A DNA stretch of 64,000 nucleotides from an uncultured Flavobacteriales bacterium (GTDB lineage: Bacteria; Bacteroidota; Bacteroidia; Palsa-965), in assembly GCA_937974275.1 (NCBI GenBank), contig CALJIF010000145.1, positions 7,844 to 71,843 on the forward strand, written 5' to 3'. Position numbers and translations under genes: made by a program. A model generated the notes under the pieces. That model ran no database searches. It saw only the letters and a list, made by a program, of their open reading frames with translations, and had not been told where the DNA came from. Positions within the stretch are counted from its first letter, which is position 1; every line of letters starts with the position of its first letter. Shown here piece by piece: positions 26,363 through 35,617 of this stretch.

Positions 26363-28810
26363 ATGAAGAATTATGTTGTGGCTGTAGCTGTTTTAGCAGC
26401 ATTCCAATCTGTTGATGCACAATTTGTAGGTAACGGTTCGTTCACCGGTGAAAAGCGTTCGTACTACGATGACGGTGCTTGGGCTCCCCGCGAACGAAAT
26501 GTGGATTTTAAGCACATGCGTCTGGAGTTGACTTTCGAAACGGCGCAAGGATTGGTAAAGGGTAAAGCCACACATTTATTTACTCCGTTGCGCGAAACGG
26601 TCGATTCAATTTGGTTGGATGGTCCAGGAATTCGTGTAAGTGCTGTTACCATGAACGGTAAAACTGCAAAGTTTCGCTCTGAAGCGGAAGGACTGTGGGT
26701 GTTTGCGGACAAGTCGTTGCGTTTCGGTGAACAGGATAGTATGAGTATCACGTATGAATGCAATCCACGCAAGGGTTTGTATTTTATCGGCTGGAACGAT
26801 CCTCAGAATATTTCGCGTAAACAAATCTGGAGTCAGGGGCAAGGCATTGATAATCGCAATTGGATTCCGTTTTACGATGAAATGAACGACAAGCTCACTA
26901 CTGAAATGATTGTGACGTTTGAATCGGCGTACAAAGTATTATCCAATGGTGTGAAGTTGAAAGAGAAAGACAACAAGAACGGCACCAAGACGTGGCATTA
27001 CAAAATGAACAAACCGCATGCACCGTATTTGGTGATGTTGGGAATTGGGATGTATGACATTAAGGAAACGAAGTCGAAGCGCGGTGTTCCGATGTATTTA
27101 TACTATTACCCGGAATGGAAGAATAGAGTAGAAGCAACTTATCGTTACAGCGAGCGCATGGTTGATTGGTTTGAAGAAGAAACCGGCGTTAATTATCCAT
27201 GGGAAACGTATTCGCAAATTCCGGTTCAGGAGTTCATGTACGGTGCAATGGAAAATACAACTGCAACCGTGTTCGGCGATTTCTTGTTTGTAGATGAAAT
27301 TGGTGATAACGATCGCGGGTACGTGAGTGTAAATGCGCACGAGTTGGCACACCAGTGGTTTGGTGATTATGTTACAGCGCGTAGTGATGCACACCATTGG
27401 TTGCAGGAAAGTTTTGCAACGTATTACAACCAAATGTTTGAGCGTGAAGTGTATGGTGCAGATCATTTTGATTGGTTGCGCCGTGAAGCACAGATGAATT
27501 CTTTAAATGCATCAAAGAACGACTTGTTGCCGGTAGCGCACAGTCAAAGTGGAAGTGTTCGTCATTATCCGAAAGGTGCGTTTGTGTTGAATATGCTGAA
27601 ATATGTGGTGGGTGGTCGTGATCCTTACAATCGTGCCATCAAGCATTATTTATTGAAATACCCATACGGAAGTGTGGACTCCGACAACCTGTTGTATTCT
27701 TTTAATGAGACCACAGGAATGAGTTTAAACTGGTTCTGGGAGCAGTGGGTGTACAGAGGTGGAGAACCTTCGTATAACGTTGAAGCCAATGAAATTGCGG
27801 ATAGCAATGGCAACAAGAGCACGCAGTTTGCCGTGGAGCAAGTTCACACAACAGGAGACGTAGTAGGCTTGTTCAAAATGCCGATTTGGTTTGAAGTGTA
27901 TTATACCGATGGAACTTCTGATCGTAAAATGGTGTGGATTGAAAACAAGAACCACGTAGTTAATATCCCGAACAAGCAAGGCAAAGAAGTTTCATACGTG
28001 TTGTTCGATCCGAATAACGAAGTACTAAAAACGGTAACATTCCGCAAGCCGTTGAACTGGTTAAAAAATCAGGCGTTGAATGCGAAAAATATGTTGGATC
28101 GTTATGATGCGGTGGCTGCAATGAAAGATTATCCTGCAGCTGATAAGCGTGCTACGTTGTTGGAAGTGTTTAATAAAGAAAAGTTCCACGCCGTTAAAGG
28201 TGAAATTATTCGTCAGTTAATCAACGATAATGGTGCGGAATCAAACACGATCATTACTAACGCCTTCAGCAGCGTGGACCCGCAGGTTCACAAGCATTTA
28301 ATTAATGCTACAACAACAATTTCTCCTGAACGTGAGCCGGGTTATCGCAACTTGCTGCGCGCAAAAAGTTATGATGTGATTGCGATGACTTTAGAAAAAT
28401 TGTCCTACGAATTCCCTGATCGTGCAGAGTCGTATTTGAATGATACGAAAGGAGTTGTTGGAATTTCCGGGCGTAACGTTGAGATCAAGTGGCTTGAAGT
28501 CAAAGCTCGTACATCCAATGATCAGGCTGCTTTGGATCAATTAGTAGCTTATACTTCGGTGTCGTATGAATTCAGAACGCGTGCCAATGCAGCACAAGCG
28601 TTAAAGCGATTAAATTACTTCACACCGGCATTGTTGCCGAATTTGACACAAGCAATGATGAGTTCCAACGGTCGTTTGGCCGGACCATGCGGAGATGTTT
28701 TAAATTTCTTCTACGGTCAGCACAAGCATCGCCGTACAATTAAAACATACATCGACAGTCAGAACTGGACGAACTGGCAAAAGCAAGCGGTTAATCGTTT
28801 CCTGCAATAG
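26363..28810 (+). CDS. M1-family zinc metallopeptidase (aminopeptidase)
   Basis: An 815-residue exported protein. The signal peptide MKNYVVAVAVLAAFQSVDAQ has a likely cut after Ala19. The aminopeptidase-N beta domain is followed by the exopeptidase motif GAMEN at 294-298 and zinc site HELAH at 326-330 with Glu349, spaced as HExxH-x18-E. The C-terminal ~250 residues are helical repeats (PAADKRATLLEVFNKEKF...). It removes N-terminal residues from peptides, probably in the periplasm. There is no type IX sorting domain. A hairpin spans its stop codon. Confidence 0.93.
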   Translation: MKNYVVAVAVLAAFQSVDAQFVGNGSFTGEKRSYYDDGAWAPRERNVDFKHMRLELTFETAQGLVKGKATHLFTPLRETVDSIWLDGPGIRVSAVTMNGKTAKFRSEAEGLWVFADKSLRFGEQDSMSITYECNPRKGLYFIGWNDPQNISRKQIWSQGQGIDNRNWIPFYDEMNDKLTTEMIVTFESAYKVLSNGVKLKEKDNKNGTKTWHYKMNKPHAPYLVMLGIGMYDIKETKSKRGVPMYLYYYPEWKNRVEATYRYSERMVDWFEEETGVNYPWETYSQIPVQEFMYGAMENTTATVFGDFLFVDEIGDNDRGYVSVNAHELAHQWFGDYVTARSDAHHWLQESFATYYNQMFEREVYGADHFDWLRREAQMNSLNASKNDLLPVAHSQSGSVRHYPKGAFVLNMLKYVVGGRDPYNRAIKHYLLKYPYGSVDSDNLLYSFNETTGMSLNWFWEQWVYRGGEPSYNVEANEIADSNGNKSTQFAVEQVHTTGDVVGLFKMPIWFEVYYTDGTSDRKMVWIENKNHVVNIPNKQGKEVSYVLFDPNNEVLKTVTFRKPLNWLKNQALNAKNMLDRYDAVAAMKDYPAADKRATLLEVFNKEKFHAVKGEIIRQLINDNGAESNTIITNAFSSVDPQVHKHLINATTTISPEREPGYRNLLRAKSYDVIAMTLEKLSYEFPDRAESYLNDTKGVVGISGRNVEIKWLEVKARTSNDQAALDQLVAYTSVSYEFRTRANAAQALKRLNYFTPALLPNLTQAMMSSNGRLAGPCGDVLNFFYGQHKHRRTIKTYIDSQNWTNWQKQAVNRFLQ

Positions 28811-28824
28811 GAGCGATTAACCGC
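28787..28824. terminator. Hairpin spanning the stop codon of the M1 peptidase
   Basis: GCGGTTAATCG at 28787-28797 pairs perfectly with CGATTAACCGC at 28814-28824; the loop includes the TAG stop. There is no T-run, so it may be a 3'-end stabilising or rho-assisted structure rather than an intrinsic terminator. Confidence 0.5.
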
Positions 28825-28845
28825 CTGAAAAATGGTTAGTAAAAT

Positions 28846-29607
28846 TTACTTCTGCTTAAATGCGTTGATCGCATTCACCGTGAAGTCAGAAAGGACGAGT
28901 TTGCCGCTCATTCCCGCGCGTTCTGCCAGCAACTGATCCCAGTTTTCGGTGCCTTCCCAAAATACTTTTTTCAGCATCGCCATCGCTTCAGGATTGCTAT
29001 TAGCCAAGCGTTGCGCCAAGGCATTTACTGCTGCATCCAGCTCATCAGTTGTTGTGAAAACATCGGTGTACATGCCCACTTGTTTTGCCCAATGTGCATC
29101 GCGCCATTCCGTGGCGTTAATCGCCAAGTTGCTGAATGCAGAAGTTCCGATTTTACGTTCAACCGCAGGTCCAACCACGAAAGGTCCGATACCCACAGCC
29201 AGTTCCGATAACTTCACTGCTGCCGCCGTTGTTGCAATTGTATAATCTGCTGCACACGCAATTCCGACGCCACCGCCAACAGCTTTACCTTGCACGCGTG
29301 CAATAACAAATTTCGGAGCCTTGCGAATCGCATTAATCACCGCAGCAAATCCCGAAAAGAAATACGTGCCGGTTTCAATGTCTTTAATGCTGATTAATTC
29401 GTCGAACGAAGCGCCCGCACAAAAGGCTTTATCGCCTTCACTTTCCAGAACAATCACCTTTACATCAGCATCAATACCCGCTTTTTCAATAGTGTTTGCT
29501 AATTCGCGCAACAAAGCGCCGGGCATAGAATTGCTTTGCGGGTGACCAAATTTAATTCGGGCAATACCGCCATCTGCTTGATAAGAAATACTTCCGTTCG
29601 GATTCAT
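28846..29607 (-). CDS. Enoyl-CoA hydratase/isomerase family protein
   Basis: A 253-residue crotonase-fold protein. AFCAGASFDEL near 60-70 and QGKAVGGGVGIACAADYTIAT near 105-125 form the oxyanion hole. It probably acts on an enoyl-CoA or a related thioester. I place the start at the ATG giving MNPNGSISYQADGG, where family similarity begins; the longer frame adds 47 residues that cross the siaB promoter. In the usual positions of the two catalytic acids I cannot assign both with confidence, so hydratase versus isomerase activity is open. It is convergent with the M1 peptidase gene and divergent from siaB. Confidence 0.85.
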   Translation of the reverse strand: MNPNGSISYQADGGIARIKFGHPQSNSMPGALLRELANTIEKAGIDADVKVIVLESEGDKAFCAGASFDELISIKDIETGTYFFSGFAAVINAIRKAPKFVIARVQGKAVGGGVGIACAADYTIATTAAAVKLSELAVGIGPFVVGPAVERKIGTSAFSNLAINATEWRDAHWAKQVGMYTDVFTTTDELDAAVNALAQRLANSNPEAMAMLKKVFWEGTENWDQLLAERAGMSGKLVLSDFTVNAINAFKQK

Positions 29608-29660
29608 AATGGTAGAATTAGACGGCAAAAATAGAAATTGCACGCGATGAATGCCGATGA

Positions 29661-29689
29661 TTTGCAGATATGTTAATTTTCTATCTTTA
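29661..29689 (+). promoter_or_regulatory. Candidate promoter of the siaB-siaC pair
   Basis: TTTG at 29661-29664, 17 bases, then TATCTTTA at 29682-29689, one mismatch from TAnnTTTG. The ATG at 29695 lies so close that the transcript would be nearly leaderless, unless translation starts at the in-frame ATG at 29731. Confidence 0.45.
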
Positions 29690-29694
29690 CGGAT

Positions 29695-30246
29695 ATGGCA
29701 GGATTGTTTGAACATGAGCAGGTTTTGGGTATGATGAGAACCGGCCACGACGAGTGGTTTTATTTCGGCGAAGTGAGCGAGGATCTGATCAATTCGGTGG
29801 TTTCTATGGTAGATACCAAACCTGAACTGCAGGCTGTAAGTCGTCCCGCACGTCGTCGTTTACTTAGTGCATTGGTGGAATGTTTGCAGAATATGCGTAA
29901 CAACACACCTGCGGTGCCAAACGATTCTATTCCCAATTCAATTGTATTCATGCGTAAAATCAGCGATTACGAATATGGTTTACGTTGCGGAAATATCATG
30001 ATGACTGCTGATGTGGCTAAGCTGGAAGAACGCATTAAAGAAATTAACAGTGCCGATCAGGATCAAATCAAAGAAATGTACATGAAGCAAATGGGTGTGG
30101 TGTTGGGGGATGGCAATAGAAAAAGTGCCGGATTAGGTTTACTCGAAATAGCGCGTTCAGCTTCAGGAAAGATTGATTATCGATTTATAGATATGGACGG
30201 AGGATTCACCTTCTTTTGTGTGGAAGTAAATGTTCAGTTAAACTAA
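29695..30246 (+). CDS. siaB: SiaB-family protein kinase (DUF6272)
   Basis: A 183-residue GHKL-like protein. ALVECLQNMRNN near 62-73 is the N-box-like helix and KSAGLGLLEIARSASGKIDYRF near 142-163 the G-box region seen in SiaB proteins. In Pseudomonas, SiaB phosphorylates SiaC, and the SiaC state controls a diguanylate cyclase. Here the gene is followed by siaC with its stop codon overlapping the next ATG by one base (TAATG). The phosphatase SiaA and cyclase SiaD are not in the window. The start could be 12 codons later. Assignment rests on this pairing and on motif memory. Confidence 0.8.
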   Translation: MAGLFEHEQVLGMMRTGHDEWFYFGEVSEDLINSVVSMVDTKPELQAVSRPARRRLLSALVECLQNMRNNTPAVPNDSIPNSIVFMRKISDYEYGLRCGNIMMTADVAKLEERIKEINSADQDQIKEMYMKQMGVVLGDGNRKSAGLGLLEIARSASGKIDYRFIDMDGGFTFFCVEVNVQLN

Positions 30247-30644
30247 TGCTGATGGAAACGCTATTTATTCCCGCAACCAAAACTACGCCTCAGGTTGACT
30301 TTAATACTTCAACGAATGTTTTCGAATTAAAAGGCCGTTCCATACCGGCCGATGCGATGACGTTTTATCAGCCGCTGGAACGATGGTGCGATTACTATGC
30401 GAATAATACGACACAAACGTCAATTGCAGTAGAAGTGAAGCTCGATCATTTGAATACGGGATCTGTTCGGGCATTGCTTAGTGCATTCACTAAGTTGTTA
30501 AATGCGCGTGAGCGTGGCGTTAAGGTGCAAATTAACTGGTATCACGATGTCGAAGATGAAGATATGATGGATAAAGGCGAAGAGATTTCCCTTATTCTGG
30601 ATCATCCGTTCAAATACATCGCTGTTCGATCTGAGGATTATTAA
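30246..30644 (+). CDS. siaC: SiaC-family regulatory phosphoprotein (DUF1987)
   Basis: A 132-residue protein with the DUF1987/SiaC start METLFIPATKTTPQVDFN, then FELKGRSIPADAMTFYQPLERW and a LDHLNTGSVRALLSAF segment containing the Thr/Ser that SiaB is expected to phosphorylate. The ATG at 30246 overlaps the siaB stop codon; the ATG two codons on (30252) matches the family start better, so either may be used. In SiaABCD systems the unphosphorylated form binds and activates a diguanylate cyclase. The partner in this organism is unknown. Confidence 0.82.
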   Translation: MLMETLFIPATKTTPQVDFNTSTNVFELKGRSIPADAMTFYQPLERWCDYYANNTTQTSIAVEVKLDHLNTGSVRALLSAFTKLLNARERGVKVQINWYHDVEDEDMMDKGEEISLILDHPFKYIAVRSEDY

Positions 30645-30649
30645 ACTTC

Positions 30650-31675
30650 TCACAGCGTCTTCAAGCGCTCTGTCGCGTCCTTCCTGTATTTAGAATTACT
30701 CTTTTCAATTTCGATAAGAATCGAACGTGCTTCCTCTTTTTTGCCTTGCTCAATCAGGCATATAGCTTTATTCCATTTCGCGTCATCATAATAGCGGTGC
30801 TGACGATCGACCAATACCTGATTAAAGAAAGCAATAGCACCGTTGTAATTTTTTTGCCCCATAAATTCAACGCCTTTTTCGTACGATAAATCCAGGTCGC
30901 GTGAACTCGGTTTATTCGGATGAGGCGCTTCTGCACGAGATTGATTTTTATCTTTCTTCGATTCCACCTGAGGTACTGCCGTAGTTGATGCAGGCGCTTG
31001 TTGCATAACCACAACGTCTTGCATTTTTTCTTGTTCGGCAGATGCACCTTTGTTGAGGTCAGCATCGCCTGAAGAATTTCCGGCGACATCATCCATTATC
31101 TCTGCGCTTTCGTCAGCGGCTGCAATAGTTGTTGGAACCGTTACATATTCTTCCTCTTTTCTGTTCGGGCTTGCATCAACAGTAGTTGTTTTCGCGCCTC
31201 CTGTTTCCGAGATACGCGTTGTATTCATCGCATCGGACTCTTGCTGTTCCTGAGCCGGAGCGTTGGATTTTTCCTCTAATGCAATACCTGTAGGAATTGG
31301 ACCTTGCTTAAAACTATCCGCAGCATAATTTCTTGGTGCTTCAGCCAGTTTTTCCTCTTGTTTGGGATCTGCTGTTTTAAATAGGAAGAACGCACCAAGT
31401 ACTAACGCAACGCCTGCAACAGCGCTGTATATGGCTTTTCTATTTCCGAATAACGGAATCAACTTGCCTTTTTCTACAACAGGAACAACAGCTCCGCGTT
31501 TTGCTTTTTCCTCATAACCTTCCAATGCATCTGAGCACAACGCACAATCCATAGTGTGCATCTCAACACGGTATTGTGTATCGCGCGACGCATTACCCGA
31601 GATGTACGCATGCAGCTCGTCTTCCGTTAAACACGGATCTTCGGGCAGATGTATATGGAACTTATCGGTTTTCAT
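30650..31675 (-). CDS. Anti-sigma-like membrane protein with C-terminal TPR region
   Basis: A 341-residue protein. The N-terminal cytoplasmic part holds H40-x3-C44-x2-C47, a zinc anti-sigma-like motif preceded by CLTEDELHAYISG. One membrane helix follows near 82-102 (AIYSAVAGVALVLGAFFLF), then a long Pro/Glu/Ala/Lys-rich periplasmic linker, and a C-terminal region with TPR character (LSYEKGVEFMGQKNYNGAIAFFNQVL). Its start overlaps the end of the ECF sigma gene by 14 bases. Inference: it holds the sigma factor at the membrane and senses an envelope signal through the periplasmic domain. Confidence 0.82.
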   Translation of the reverse strand: MKTDKFHIHLPEDPCLTEDELHAYISGNASRDTQYRVEMHTMDCALCSDALEGYEEKAKRGAVVPVVEKGKLIPLFGNRKAIYSAVAGVALVLGAFFLFKTADPKQEEKLAEAPRNYAADSFKQGPIPTGIALEEKSNAPAQEQQESDAMNTTRISETGGAKTTTVDASPNRKEEEYVTVPTTIAAADESAEIMDDVAGNSSGDADLNKGASAEQEKMQDVVVMQQAPASTTAVPQVESKKDKNQSRAEAPHPNKPSSRDLDLSYEKGVEFMGQKNYNGAIAFFNQVLVDRQHRYYDDAKWNKAICLIEQGKKEEARSILIEIEKSNSKYRKDATERLKTL

Positions 31676-32255
31676 TGAGTTGTCGGTCCATCAATAATTT
31701 CAAATTGCGTTTTCCATTCTGGATATAACTTTTTACTTCATTCATGCTGTAGCCGGTAGCTTCATGAATTTCTTTGTAGGTCTTCTTTTTCAGGTAGAAC
31801 ATATCCACACAAATTTTCTGCGTCTCCTGAAGTTGTTCCAACATTTGTTCCATGAGGTCGAGCATCCGGTTATTACTCCCTTCATCACTAAGATGCAGTG
31901 AACTTTCAATTTCCATATCCTGCTCCAAAACTTTTTGCATCTCCGCCTGCCCCGCCTTTTTCGATTTCAAACTGCGTAAATACATCAGACACGTATTCCG
32001 CGTTACCATGTACAACCAAGCTTTGAATTGATCGATTTCGTGTTTGTGCAAATCGGTGAGTAGTTTCTCGAAAATTTGCATCTGCACATCCTGACTTTCA
32101 TCGTCGTCTTTCAAATATTTTCGGCAGACGCCCAAAACGAGATGTTTATACCGGCGAAAAAGTTCACCCACGACAATGCTGTTTCCGGTTGCTTTAAATT
32201 CGGCAACCAGCTCGTGATCAGACTTTGATTTAATATCTCCGGAGTATTCTACCAC
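31662..32255 (-). CDS. ECF-type RNA polymerase sigma factor
   Basis: A 197-residue sigma-70 family protein with region 2 (LFRRYKHLVLGVCRKYLKDDDESQDVQMQIFEKLL ... WLYMVTRNTCLMYLR) and region 4 (CVDMFYLKKKTYKEIHEATGYSMNEVKSYIQNGKRNLK). No extra domains. It is coupled by overlap to the anti-sigma-like gene downstream, forming a sigma/anti-sigma unit. Target genes cannot be read from the window; the divergent outer-membrane repeat protein gene is a neighbour but has a vegetative-type promoter. Confidence 0.9.
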   Translation of the reverse strand: MVEYSGDIKSKSDHELVAEFKATGNSIVVGELFRRYKHLVLGVCRKYLKDDDESQDVQMQIFEKLLTDLHKHEIDQFKAWLYMVTRNTCLMYLRSLKSKKAGQAEMQKVLEQDMEIESSLHLSDEGSNNRMLDLMEQMLEQLQETQKICVDMFYLKKKTYKEIHEATGYSMNEVKSYIQNGKRNLKLLMDRQLNENR

Positions 32256-32299
32256 AGTTGCGCCGAAGTTACGAATTCACCCCGATGCGAGTCTCCGGA

Positions 32300-32330
32300 T
32301 TGCAGGATAACCTTCTATTGGTTAGCTTTG
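32300..32330 (+). promoter_or_regulatory. Promoter of the outer-membrane repeat protein gene
   Basis: TTG at 32300-32302, 20 bases, then TAGCTTTG at 32323-32330, an exact TAnnTTTG. It predicts a start near 32336 and a leader of about 120 bases to the ATG at 32456. Confidence 0.6.
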
Positions 32331-32455
32331 CCAGATATCAAAGTTCGCGTAAGCTAAATAACTGTTAATCAGCGCCTTGGTTTTTTGAAATGAACCACTG
32401 CGGTGTTTCGGCACAATTACTGCGTGAACAGGGAAAACCTCCTAATTGTGGATCT

Positions 32456-35400
32456 ATGAGACTATTTTACTTTATCGCATTGTTTGCCTTCCTCGGTGTA
32501 CAGGCCAATGCTCAGGCATTAAGAGAACGCAACCCCTGGTGGTGGGGCGTTAATATGGGCGGAACCTTCCAAACCAGCGACATGAAACCGTTGGGTGGAT
32601 TTGGATGGGGCATTACCGCAACTAAATATTCTCGGATGAGTAAACCGGGTCCGTTGTATTTCGGAGCCCGTTTCCGTTTTCAGGATGGAAGAAATTATGG
32701 TTACAACTACAACGCGTTAACAGGATTGCAATCGAATCCGGTGTTAAGCAGTGGTTCAACCAATTATGCTGCAAATGGCGGTTATGTATTCAGTAATTAC
32801 AAATTCCGATACGATGAGTTTGCATTGGAATTAATTATCGGAAGCAACAGCTTGCGTAAAAGTGGTTTTCTACTCTATGGCTTTGGTGGAGTAGGGATGA
32901 ACTACTGGAAGACGACAACCAATCAGTTGGATGAAAACGGAATGATGTACAATTATTCCGGCATCAATGAGTTTGGTATGGATAATATCGTTCGTGGACA
33001 ACTGGAAGCGTTGTGGGATGATACTTATGAAACGGCAGCTGACGGAAGCCCGACTGCGAAATGGTCATTCATGCCTTCTGCAGGTTTTGGAATGGGTTAT
33101 CAGTTTGGTCGCGCATTTGCAATTGGAATTGAGCACCGCACCACATTTGCGTTGAATGATGTTATTGATGGTACGCGTCACGATTACAGTGGTGCTGCTA
33201 CTCCTAATAACGACATGTATCATTATGCGGGTATGTTTATTCGCTGGACTTTTGGTCGTGCTGAATCTACAACTTCCACAAACAATCCTCCTCCGCCTCC
33301 TCCGAATCCGAATTCGTACAACACGAATCCGAATCCGAACAACCCGACGAATCCAAATCCGGTTGTAACGAATCCTCCTCCTCCAAATCCGAACCAGACT
33401 CCGGTTAATCCGAACAATCCGGTTCAGTTGCCTCCGATTGTAACATTTACAACACCTGCAACGAATCCGTTTACAGCTACTGTGCCTACACAAAATTTGG
33501 TGGTGCGTGTTGAGCGTGTATTGTCATCCAGTCAAATCAGTTTAACGATCAATGGACAGGTGAGCACTGCGTTCAATTTCAACCCGACTACGAACATCAT
33601 GACCTTCTCGCACAACTTGCTGGCAGGAACAAATACATATTCGGTAATTGCAACTAATAATGCGGGAAGTGCTTCCGATAATCAGACGATTATTTACAAG
33701 CAGGATAACCCAAGTCCCAACAACAGTGGTGTTCCTCCTCAAGTAACGATTACCAATCCGGGTGTTGATCCGTTTACATCTTTAGCACCAACAACAAATG
33801 TTACTGCAACAGTTGTGAATGTTACCTCTCAGGCTAATGTGCAGGTTAAGCGAAACGGTGTTGCTATTTCCGGATTCTCATTCAATCCTGTAAATGGTCA
33901 GGTAACGTTTACGGCTAATTTGCAGCAAGGTGCAAACACGTACGAAGTAATTGGTACAAACAATTTTGGCAGTGCATCTGATGTAGTTACTATTAATTAC
34001 AATCCTGCACAAACATTGCAGCCTCCTGTAGTTACGATTACTTCACCAAATGTTTGTCCGTACTCTACCAAGACTGCATCGATGACAATTACCGCTACAG
34101 TAACTAATGTTACTACGATGAGTCAGGTTGCAATTACCTTGAATAACGCACCGGTAACCAACTTTACTTTCAATGTTGCTAATGGTGTTGCGACGGTGTC
34201 ATTCCCTGCATCATTTGTAAGCGGTAGTAATAATCTGACTATTACCGGTACAAATACTGCCGGTACCAATTCGAAGTCTTGTGTTATTACTTACAAGACC
34301 ACTCAGACATCACCACCACCTGTCGTGACGATTACGACACCTGCTTCAACACCGTTTATTTCTCCAACCCAGAACACAACGGTAATTGCAACAGTGTTGA
34401 ACGTGAACGGTCAGAGCGACATTACTGTTACTCAAAACAATGCGGCTGTAAGTTCATTCTCATACAACGCCTCAACAAAAGTGGTGACGATCAATGCTAC
34501 ATTGACTTCTGGCAATAACGTATTCACTGTAACAGGTACAAACAGTGTCGGTTCAGATAGTAAATCAACAACTATCGCTTACACACCGGCTCCTGTTGTG
34601 CAGCCTCCTGTGGTGAATATCACTACACCGTCTGCGAATCCGTTTATTACCAGTACGCCACAGCAAACTGTTATTGCTACAGTATTGAATGTTACTTCTG
34701 CGTCACAGATTACGGTGAAACGCTTAAATGGTACAGATGTTCCGTTTAACTACAATGCAGGTGCGAATACTGTTACTTTTAGTGATAATTGTGTACCGGG
34801 AGCAAACGTGTATACCGTTACTGCAACTAATTCTGCGGGTTCGGCGAATGATGCCACTACAATTAAAGTGGTGAACACAAGTCCTGGTGGAGGTGCTCAG
34901 GATCCGGGTAATAACAATCCATCTCCTACACCAACTCAACAGCCGGGTAATTCGCGTCCTGGTCAGACAACGGTTGTGCCACCAAGCAATCCTTCGAATC
35001 CGACACCTCCGAATCCGACGAACCCAACTAATCCGTCACCGACACCGACTCCTACGCCAAGTGATCCGGTTATTACATTGGTAACACCGTCAACAACCAA
35101 TTACACGTCTCCAACTCAACAGTTGGCGGTAACTATGCAGGTTACAGGAATTACTTCAGTTTCACAGTTCGGAGTTAAAGTGAACGGTGTTCGCATGATG
35201 TCAGGAATTAATTTCAATGCTCAGACCGGTACAGTTACGTTTACAGCTAACTTGAATCAGGGTACAAACACCATTGAAGTGAAGGCTCAGAATAATGTTG
35301 GTTATGCTCAGAATACGTTAACTGTGACGTACGCCAATAGCCGCACACAAAACACGCCTTCAAAATCGACTCCTTCTAAGACAGAGCCCAAAAAGACGGA

Positions 35401-35563
35401 ACCGAAGAAGACGGAGCCTGCTAAAACAGAGCCGAAGAAGACGGAAGCTAAGAAGGATACTCCGGCTGCAAAACCGGCTCCATCTCGTCCAACAACTACT
35501 CCAAAGCAGGAAACACCTGCACCGAAGCAGGAAACACCTGCGCCAGTGCGACCAAGAAACTAA
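32456..35563 (+). CDS. Outer-membrane beta-barrel-like protein with six Ig-like repeats and KTEP tail
   Basis: A 1035-residue protein; I start it at the signal peptide MRLFYFIALFAFLGVQANA, 22 codons inside the longest frame. Residues ~20-270 are Gly/Tyr/Phe-rich with alternating beta patterns (GGFGWGITATKY, FGARFRFQDGRNYGYNY, GMFIRWTFGR), like a small outer-membrane barrel. A Pro/Asn-rich linker follows, then six repeats of about 90-95 residues (PPVVTITTPASTPF ... VIATVLNV ... GNNVFTVTGTN), the sixth after a second Pro/Asn/Thr linker. The last ~70 residues are Lys-Thr-Glu-Pro repeats. There is no type IX sorting domain. Inference: a barrel-anchored surface or periplasmic stalk. Function unknown. 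Confidence 0.82.
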   Translation: MRLFYFIALFAFLGVQANAQALRERNPWWWGVNMGGTFQTSDMKPLGGFGWGITATKYSRMSKPGPLYFGARFRFQDGRNYGYNYNALTGLQSNPVLSSGSTNYAANGGYVFSNYKFRYDEFALELIIGSNSLRKSGFLLYGFGGVGMNYWKTTTNQLDENGMMYNYSGINEFGMDNIVRGQLEALWDDTYETAADGSPTAKWSFMPSAGFGMGYQFGRAFAIGIEHRTTFALNDVIDGTRHDYSGAATPNNDMYHYAGMFIRWTFGRAESTTSTNNPPPPPPNPNSYNTNPNPNNPTNPNPVVTNPPPPNPNQTPVNPNNPVQLPPIVTFTTPATNPFTATVPTQNLVVRVERVLSSSQISLTINGQVSTAFNFNPTTNIMTFSHNLLAGTNTYSVIATNNAGSASDNQTIIYKQDNPSPNNSGVPPQVTITNPGVDPFTSLAPTTNVTATVVNVTSQANVQVKRNGVAISGFSFNPVNGQVTFTANLQQGANTYEVIGTNNFGSASDVVTINYNPAQTLQPPVVTITSPNVCPYSTKTASMTITATVTNVTTMSQVAITLNNAPVTNFTFNVANGVATVSFPASFVSGSNNLTITGTNTAGTNSKSCVITYKTTQTSPPPVVTITTPASTPFISPTQNTTVIATVLNVNGQSDITVTQNNAAVSSFSYNASTKVVTINATLTSGNNVFTVTGTNSVGSDSKSTTIAYTPAPVVQPPVVNITTPSANPFITSTPQQTVIATVLNVTSASQITVKRLNGTDVPFNYNAGANTVTFSDNCVPGANVYTVTATNSAGSANDATTIKVVNTSPGGGAQDPGNNNPSPTPTQQPGNSRPGQTTVVPPSNPSNPTPPNPTNPTNPSPTPTPTPSDPVITLVTPSTTNYTSPTQQLAVTMQVTGITSVSQFGVKVNGVRMMSGINFNAQTGTVTFTANLNQGTNTIEVKAQNNVGYAQNTLTVTYANSRTQNTPSKSTPSKTEPKKTEPKKTEPAKTEPKKTEAKKDTPAAKPAPSRPTTTPKQETPAPKQETPAPVRPRN

Positions 35564-35586
35564 AATAAGTTCCATGCAACAAAAAA

Positions 35587-35617
35587 AACGCCTGTGTTCA
35601 ACAACACAGGCGTTTTT
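35587..35617. terminator. Bidirectional terminator
   Basis: AACGCCTGTGTT (35587-35598) pairs with AACACAGGCGTT (35603-35614); A-run before and T-run after. It serves the repeat-protein gene and the convergent LytTR gene. Confidence 0.9.

Noticed and set aside
33065..33493. Long Arg-rich open frame on the minus strand inside the repeat-protein gene
   Set aside because: It is the antisense of the Pro/Asn linker and barrel coding sequence; low-complexity composition and no start context.
34000..35560. Regularly repeated DNA that might be a CRISPR array
   Set aside because: The repeats are ~280 bases long, diverged and in frame, encoding Ig-like modules and KTEP repeats; there are no short identical repeats with unique spacers.
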